Of a DNA stretch of 10,071 nucleotides, positions 6,988-10,071 are shown one piece after another (within the stretch, counting starts at the first letter, position 1; every line of letters begins with the position of its first letter). Source of the DNA: Desulfitobacterium sp. (GTDB taxonomy: Bacteria > Bacillota > Desulfitobacteriia > Desulfitobacteriales > Desulfitobacteriaceae); assembly GCA_012799495.1 (NCBI GenBank), contig JAAZLD010000403.1, forward strand, positions 1 through 10,071, given 5' to 3'. A program made the position numbers and the translations under genes. The notes beneath the pieces are model-generated. The model saw nothing but the letters and a program-made list of their open reading frames with translations. It was not told the origin of the DNA and ran no database searches.

Positions 6988-7003
6988 ATGTGAGGTGCTC
7001 TTC

Positions 7004-7717
7004 ATGAAATCTCGTCTTTGGTTTGTGGACTTTTTACGAACCCTAGCCCTTTGTCTAATGGTTCTCTATCATCTAATTTATGATCTGGATCAATGGACCA
7101 ATCTTAATGTTCAAGTAAATACTCCTTTTTGGTTTGTTATAGGGAAAACTGCCGCCTTACTCTTTATTTTTCTATCAGGCTTTAGCTATGGGTTAAGCAA
7201 AAGTACCTTAAAAAATAGTTTAAAGATACTTTTCTTTGCTTCTATTATTACCCTGGTAACTTATGTATTATTTCCTGAACAATATATTCGCTTTGGCATT
7301 CTGCATTTTCTCGGCACTATGATGCTCCTCTTTCCGATCTTCAAAAAAATCCCCACCCCAATTCTCGGCCTTGGGGCATTAATTGTTTTTACTTTCTCCT
7401 TTATCATCTCAGATATCTTAGTTGAAGGACCTTGGCTTTTACCTTTGGGGTTCATGTATAGGGGCTTCGTAACTATGGATTATTTTCCTTTAATCCCTTA
7501 TAGTGGAGTAACTTTTCTAGGGATAATTACTTTTCGCCTTTTAGAACCTAAGTTAAAAGAAAAAAGAAGCTCCCTTCCTCATGATCAAACACAAGTTAAG
7601 AAGCTTCATTCCTCTGTTGCTTGGATTAGTAGCCATTCTTTGCTGATCTATTTAATTCATCAGCCAATTTTATTAAGCATTATCTTTATCCTTAAAAAAT
7701 TTACTCCTAAATTCTAA
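7004..7717 (+). CDS. DUF1624-type (heparan-alpha-glucosaminide N-acetyltransferase-like) integral membrane protein
   Basis: This is a polytopic membrane protein of 237 residues related to the DUF1624/acyltransferase-3-like group, whose members are thought to pass acyl groups across the membrane to sugars or cell-wall polymers. Visible family marks are the N-terminal RLWFVDFLRTLAL with LYHLIYDL (His23 as the likely active histidine), LLFIFLSGFSYGLS (52-65), FGILHFLGTMMLL (97-109), DYFPLIPYSGVTFLG (159-173) and HSLLIYLIHQP (211-221). About six hydrophobic helices can be drawn. The ATG at 7004 is preferred over a GTG at 6995 because GAGGTG (6992-6997), spaced six bases before the ATG, is the ribosome binding site and overlaps that GTG. 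The gene has its own promoter and ends convergently against the chemoreceptor gene. Its substrate cannot be told from sequence. Confidence 0.85.
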   Translation: MKSRLWFVDFLRTLALCLMVLYHLIYDLDQWTNLNVQVNTPFWFVIGKTAALLFIFLSGFSYGLSKSTLKNSLKILFFASIITLVTYVLFPEQYIRFGILHFLGTMMLLFPIFKKIPTPILGLGALIVFTFSFIISDILVEGPWLLPLGFMYRGFVTMDYFPLIPYSGVTFLGIITFRLLEPKLKEKRSSLPHDQTQVKKLHSSVAWISSHSLLIYLIHQPILLSIIFILKKFTPKF

Positions 7718-7745
7718 TTCCTAAACTCTAACTCCTAAACTTTAA
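7704..7745. repeat. Three tandem 14-bp units across two convergent stop codons
   Basis: CTCCTAAATTCTAA (7704-7717), TTCCTAAACTCTAA (7718-7731) and CTCCTAAACTTTAA (7732-7745) are three back-to-back copies of YTCCTAAAYTYTAA. The first copy supplies the last codons and stop of the DUF1624-type gene; the third supplies the TAG stop and last codons of the chemoreceptor on the other strand. A 14-bp unit shifts frame with each copy, so repeat-number change would alter neither protein by more than its tail. Confidence 0.75.
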
Positions 7746-9324
7746 ACTTTCGCAAGAGTGCCTCCATATCTTCTGTCATATGGGAAAGCAATTGACTAGA
7801 AGAAGAGATTTCCTCTACTGTCGCAGTTTGCTCTTCAGTGGATGCAGTAGCACTCTGAGTTTGTTCTGCAATGGCTTTGCTGATCTCCTCTACTTGTTGG
7901 ACAGAACCAATAATACGCTCATTACCTTCGGCTATTTCTGTAATTTCATGGGAAATTGCCCCTACTTGTTCTGTCACTTCCTGGATGAGTTGGACAATCT
8001 CTTCAAAGGCTAAACCAGCATTACTAACTACTTTTGTCCCTAGGGCTACCTCCTTTGTTCCATCTTGCATAGCTAATACTGCATTTCTTGTATCCCTTTG
8101 GATTTCAGTGATCAATTGGGCTATTTGTTTAGCAGCTATTTGGGATTGTTCTGCTAATTTGCGAACCTCTTCTGCTACCACAGCAAAACCTCGTCCCTGT
8201 TCTCCCGCCCGAGCTGCTTCAATGGCAGCATTAAGAGCTAATAAATTAGTCTGATCCGCAATTCCTGCTATAGTCTCGACTATCTGGCCAATTTCTTGAG
8301 ACCGTTGCCCCAGTTCTTCTACTAAAAGAGCTGTATGGCTAACAGACTTCTGAATATTATCCATTTGTCTCACAGTCTCTTCGATAGAATCTTGACCATT
8401 TGTAGCAGCCTGAGCTGTCCCTTCTACAGATCTAACCACATATTCTGTATTCCTTTGAACATGATCCATACCAGCAGCCATTTCTTCCACTACAGCGGCA
8501 ACATCACTAACGGCCTGCATCTGACTTTCAGCTCCCTGGGCTACTTCCATAATAAGAGCTGTTACTTCATTAGAAGCTTGAGCTGATTGATCCGCCCCAG
8601 AAGATAATTGTTGGGAAGAAGAAACTAAACTTTCGTTAGCCGCTGAGACCTGACTTACTAATTCAGCTAAATTATTTTTCATTTTATTAAAATCAAGAGC
8701 CAATTGACCAAGCTCATCCCTAGAGTCAACTATAATTTCCTCGATGTTTAAATTTCCTTGAGCGACTTCTCTGGCTCCTTGAGCAACCTTAATTATCCGA
8801 CTAGATATCCGCTGACTAATCACATAGCCAAGGAATCCTACAATTATCAAAGACACTAAAATAGCTATAACTATCTTATTAATATCCCTTAACATTTCCT
8901 GATGATAAAATTCCTCTTTGGCAATCACTTTGGACTCTATATCATCTACCCAATTCCCTATCCCAATAATCCAATCATAAGGAGCAAAATACAGGGTATA
9001 TCCTCTCTTAGGCTTAGGTTCTGTCTCATTAGGTTTAGGGAATTCGTAATTAGTATACCCTCCTCCTTCCTGCATGCCATTTTTAATAAGCTCCTGTATA
9101 TAAGGAAAGCCATTAGGATCTACTGCATCAATTCTACTTTTACCTTCGGAGTCCGTACCCAAATACACTACATTTATTCTCTGGGAAGTATCAACCCAAA
9201 CATAATTCCCATCATCAAACCTTAACTCTCTTAATAATTGGGCAGCTTTAACTTTCCCTTCTTCCTCTGTCAATGATCCTTTTTGTTGTTCTGCGTAAAC
9301 ATTCTCTACCAGACTATAAGCCAT
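7735..9324 (-). CDS. Methyl-accepting chemotaxis protein with Cache sensor, apparently lacking its N-terminal membrane helix
   Basis: The protein senses a ligand outside the cell and controls the CheA kinase. Counting from the first usable ATG (529 residues), residues 1-130 form most of a single-Cache sensor (FDDGNYVWVDTSQRINVVYL at 36-55, YDWIIGIGNWVDDIE at 116-130). A membrane helix runs from 150 to 170, a HAMP linker from about 171 to 225, and the signalling domain to the end, with the CheA/CheW-contact hairpin tip EAARAGEQGRGFAVVAEE (369-386). The ATG at 9324 has no ribosome binding site and lies inside the sensor. The in-frame DNA upstream encodes the missing first helix and the start of the Cache fold but has no ATG, GTG or TTG before an in-frame TAG at 9493-9495. 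The gene is therefore probably damaged. As given, it would lack export of its sensor domain. The end (FKV, TAG) lies in the 14-bp tandem repeat. Confidence 0.85.
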   Translation of the reverse strand: MAYSLVENVYAEQQKGSLTEEEGKVKAAQLLRELRFDDGNYVWVDTSQRINVVYLGTDSEGKSRIDAVDPNGFPYIQELIKNGMQEGGGYTNYEFPKPNETEPKPKRGYTLYFAPYDWIIGIGNWVDDIESKVIAKEEFYHQEMLRDINKIVIAILVSLIIVGFLGYVISQRISSRIIKVAQGAREVAQGNLNIEEIIVDSRDELGQLALDFNKMKNNLAELVSQVSAANESLVSSSQQLSSGADQSAQASNEVTALIMEVAQGAESQMQAVSDVAAVVEEMAAGMDHVQRNTEYVVRSVEGTAQAATNGQDSIEETVRQMDNIQKSVSHTALLVEELGQRSQEIGQIVETIAGIADQTNLLALNAAIEAARAGEQGRGFAVVAEEVRKLAEQSQIAAKQIAQLITEIQRDTRNAVLAMQDGTKEVALGTKVVSNAGLAFEEIVQLIQEVTEQVGAISHEITEIAEGNERIIGSVQQVEEISKAIAEQTQSATASTEEQTATVEEISSSSQLLSHMTEDMEALLRKFKV

Positions 9325-9507
9325 TTCAACACTGGTTTTAAGTGAGCGATCGTATTCTTCATATAAGGTCTGACGATATTCCTCTATATTATGTTCCGCA
9401 AGTATTATTTGGCCATAAATATTATAGCCACCTAATATAATAGCTATTAAAAGTGAAACTACTAAAAAATCAGAATTAGACGATTTCGTATACTACCCAA
9501 ACCTCAT
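9325..9507 (-). pseudogene. N-terminal part of the chemoreceptor, interrupted by an in-frame amber codon
   Basis: Reading in the chemoreceptor frame from ATG at 9507, the codons give M-R-F-G, then TAG (9495-9493), then YTKSSNSD and a clear membrane helix (FLVVSLLIAIILGGYNIYG). After this comes ILAEHNIEEYRQTLYEEYD, leading without break into the Cache domain. The ATG is preceded by GGGGATGGAGG, a good ribosome binding site. Without the TAG the protein would be 590 residues with the standard two-helix chemoreceptor layout. Explanations are a nonsense mutation (for example TGG to TAG), a base-calling error, or rare non-standard initiation. Amber recoding is less likely, because TAG ends the L,D-transpeptidase gene and this gene. 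Confidence 0.7.
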
Positions 9508-9803
9508 CCTCCATCCCCTCATTATTGTATTTACTCATAATAATATGTATAGTACTAAATTTACCCGGATCCTAATTATACCTGTTATTTGGATAAATTG
9601 GTATATAATTATAATAGTAACAAGTATTTACCAGGCGATTTGTCTATACAACTTCACCTAAACCATTGAAAAGACTTCACTGGTAGTGTAAAATTTGATA
9701 GGGGCCATTATTATTTTATAATACCTTTATTTTTTACCTCCTATTATTATCTAAAAATTTAACTAAATCAATAAGGATTCAATATAATTTTTAGAATTAT
9801 AGT

Positions 9804-9832
9804 TTTTTATGTGAAAAAAGTGATATTATAAT
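9804..9832 (+). promoter_or_regulatory. Candidate promoter of the metF-like gene
   Basis: A perfect TATAAT at 9827-9832 lies 17 bases after a weak -35 (TTTTTA, 9804-9809). Transcription would begin near 9839 and give a leader of about 120 bases with two hairpins before the start codon at 9961. Confidence 0.4.
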
Positions 9833-9844
9833 TGAAAGAATTGT

Positions 9845-9865
9845 CCCAATTGTTATACAATTGGG
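9845..9865 (+). promoter_or_regulatory. Perfect 9-bp dyad just after the promoter (candidate operator or leader hairpin)
   Basis: CCCAATTGT (9845-9853), a TAT centre and ACAATTGGG (9857-9865) form a perfect palindrome about 12 bases downstream of the -10 box. This is a typical place for a repressor to block initiation. As RNA it would be a stable hairpin near the 5' end. No T tract follows, so it is not an ordinary terminator. Confidence 0.5.
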
Positions 9866-9881
9866 TTGTTAGGTTTGCTTA

Positions 9882-9905
9882 TTTTAAAGATATATTTCTT
9901 TAAAA
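9882..9905 (+). promoter_or_regulatory. Second leader hairpin before the metF-like gene
   Basis: TTTTAAAGA (9882-9890) pairs with TCTTTAAAA (9897-9905) around a six-base loop. All but one of its base pairs are A-T, so it is weaker than the dyad before it. It lies midway between that dyad and the ribosome binding site and may be just AT-rich symmetry. Confidence 0.3.
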
Positions 9906-9960
9906 CAGGAATTATCTATATTAATAAAAAGATACTCTAAAGAGAAGGGAAAGGGATAGT

Positions 9961-10071
9961 ATGGAGAATCGTTTTAAACAATCCTTATTGGACCCCAATA
10001 CCTTATCGGTAACTTGGGAAGTTGTGCCTGGGAGAGGGGCACGGGAAAAAGCTCAAGAAAACGCTCTCCTC
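9961..10071 (+). CDS. Methylenetetrahydrofolate reductase-like protein, 5' part only
   Basis: Only the first 37 codons are inside the window. The peptide begins MENRFKQSLLDPNTLSV and continues VTWEVVPGRGAREKAQE (17-33). A first beta strand ending in a glutamate followed by a proline loop (here TWEVVPGR, Glu20) is the usual opening of methylenetetrahydrofolate reductases, where that glutamate acts in catalysis (FEFFPPR in Escherichia coli MetF). These enzymes convert methylene-THF to methyl-THF for methionine synthesis or, in acetogenic and related anaerobes, the methyl branch of the Wood-Ljungdahl pathway. The ATG at 9961 follows GAAGGGAAAGGG. The family call rests on a short stretch, and another TIM-barrel folate or methyltransferase family is possible. 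Confidence 0.6.
   Translation, partial: MENRFKQSLLDPNTLSVTWEVVPGRGAREKAQENALL

Larger units (their letters stand above)
9508..9960. other. AT-rich intergenic region upstream of the metF-like gene and the chemoreceptor
   Basis: No convincing gene was found in these 453 bases. On the minus strand, facing the chemoreceptor, there is a TATAAT-like -10 (in AGGTATAATTAGG, about 9566-9578) without a clear -35, and no flagellar-sigma motif (TAAA-N15-GCCGATAA). A 20-codon frame from ATG at 9537 (starting MSKYNNEG) overlaps the chemoreceptor ribosome binding site and has none of its own. The right part holds the promoter and hairpins described separately. The middle (about 9640-9780) shows nothing recognisable. 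Confidence 0.5.

Noticed and set aside
6995..7003. GTG at 6995 as start of the DUF1624-type protein
   Set aside because: The GTG overlaps the GAGGTG ribosome binding site for ATG 7004 and has no suitable site of its own upstream; the region before it is the terminator's T tract.
7780..9225. Several plus-strand open frames opposite the chemoreceptor gene
   Set aside because: They are antisense shadows of a well-supported coding frame, without ribosome binding sites or family features.
9493..9495. In-frame TAG in the chemoreceptor as a pyrrolysine codon
   Set aside because: Some anaerobic Firmicutes do use pyrrolysine, but TAG also ends the L,D-transpeptidase gene and the chemoreceptor here, and the codon lies in a tolerant N-terminal tail where recoding would have no obvious purpose. 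A mutation or sequencing error is simpler.

Overview
The window looks like the chromosome of an endospore-forming, low-to-moderate-GC Firmicute, probably an anaerobic clostridial or Peptococcaceae-type lineage. The grounds are yabG (a sporulation-specific protease), ispE close to yabG (these two also lie near each other in Bacillus-type genomes), strong AGGAGG-type ribosome binding sites, and a partial methylenetetrahydrofolate reductase-like gene at the right edge. The genus cannot be fixed from sequence alone.

Layout, left to right. Positions 1-613 (minus) hold the N-terminal 204 residues of IspE (MEP isoprenoid pathway). A perfect 13-bp hairpin terminator (744-773) separates it from a minus-strand cyanophycin operon, cphB (3614-4441) then cphA (832-3474), which degrades and makes the nitrogen-storage polymer multi-L-arginyl-poly-L-aspartate. 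Divergent from cphB is a small, signal-less L,D-transpeptidase (YkuD) gene (4561-4908, plus). It converges on yabG (5159-5992, minus), and a 175-bp palindromic MITE-like element (4946-5120) sits between the two 3' ends. Divergent from yabG is a GT2-type glycosyltransferase (6091-6885, plus). It is followed by a promoter whose start region runs into a terminator-like hairpin (6921-6987), and then by a polytopic DUF1624/acyltransferase-like membrane protein (7004-7717, plus). A methyl-accepting chemotaxis protein gene (7735-9324, minus) converges on it, with three tandem 14-bp units over the two stop codons. The reading frame upstream of the chemoreceptor's first usable ATG encodes the missing first membrane helix but is cut by an in-frame TAG, so this receptor looks recently broken. 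An AT-rich 450-bp stretch (9508-9960) carries the promoter and two hairpins ahead of the partial metF-like gene (9961 to the window end, plus).

How the genes fit together: cphB and cphA form one functional unit for making and recycling a nitrogen reserve. Their position between ispE and yabG, beside a peptidoglycan cross-linking enzyme, suggests but does not prove a link between cyanophycin storage and sporulation. The right half appears to be individually transcribed genes rather than one system. I saw no CRISPR array, rRNA, tRNA, phage module or defence locus.
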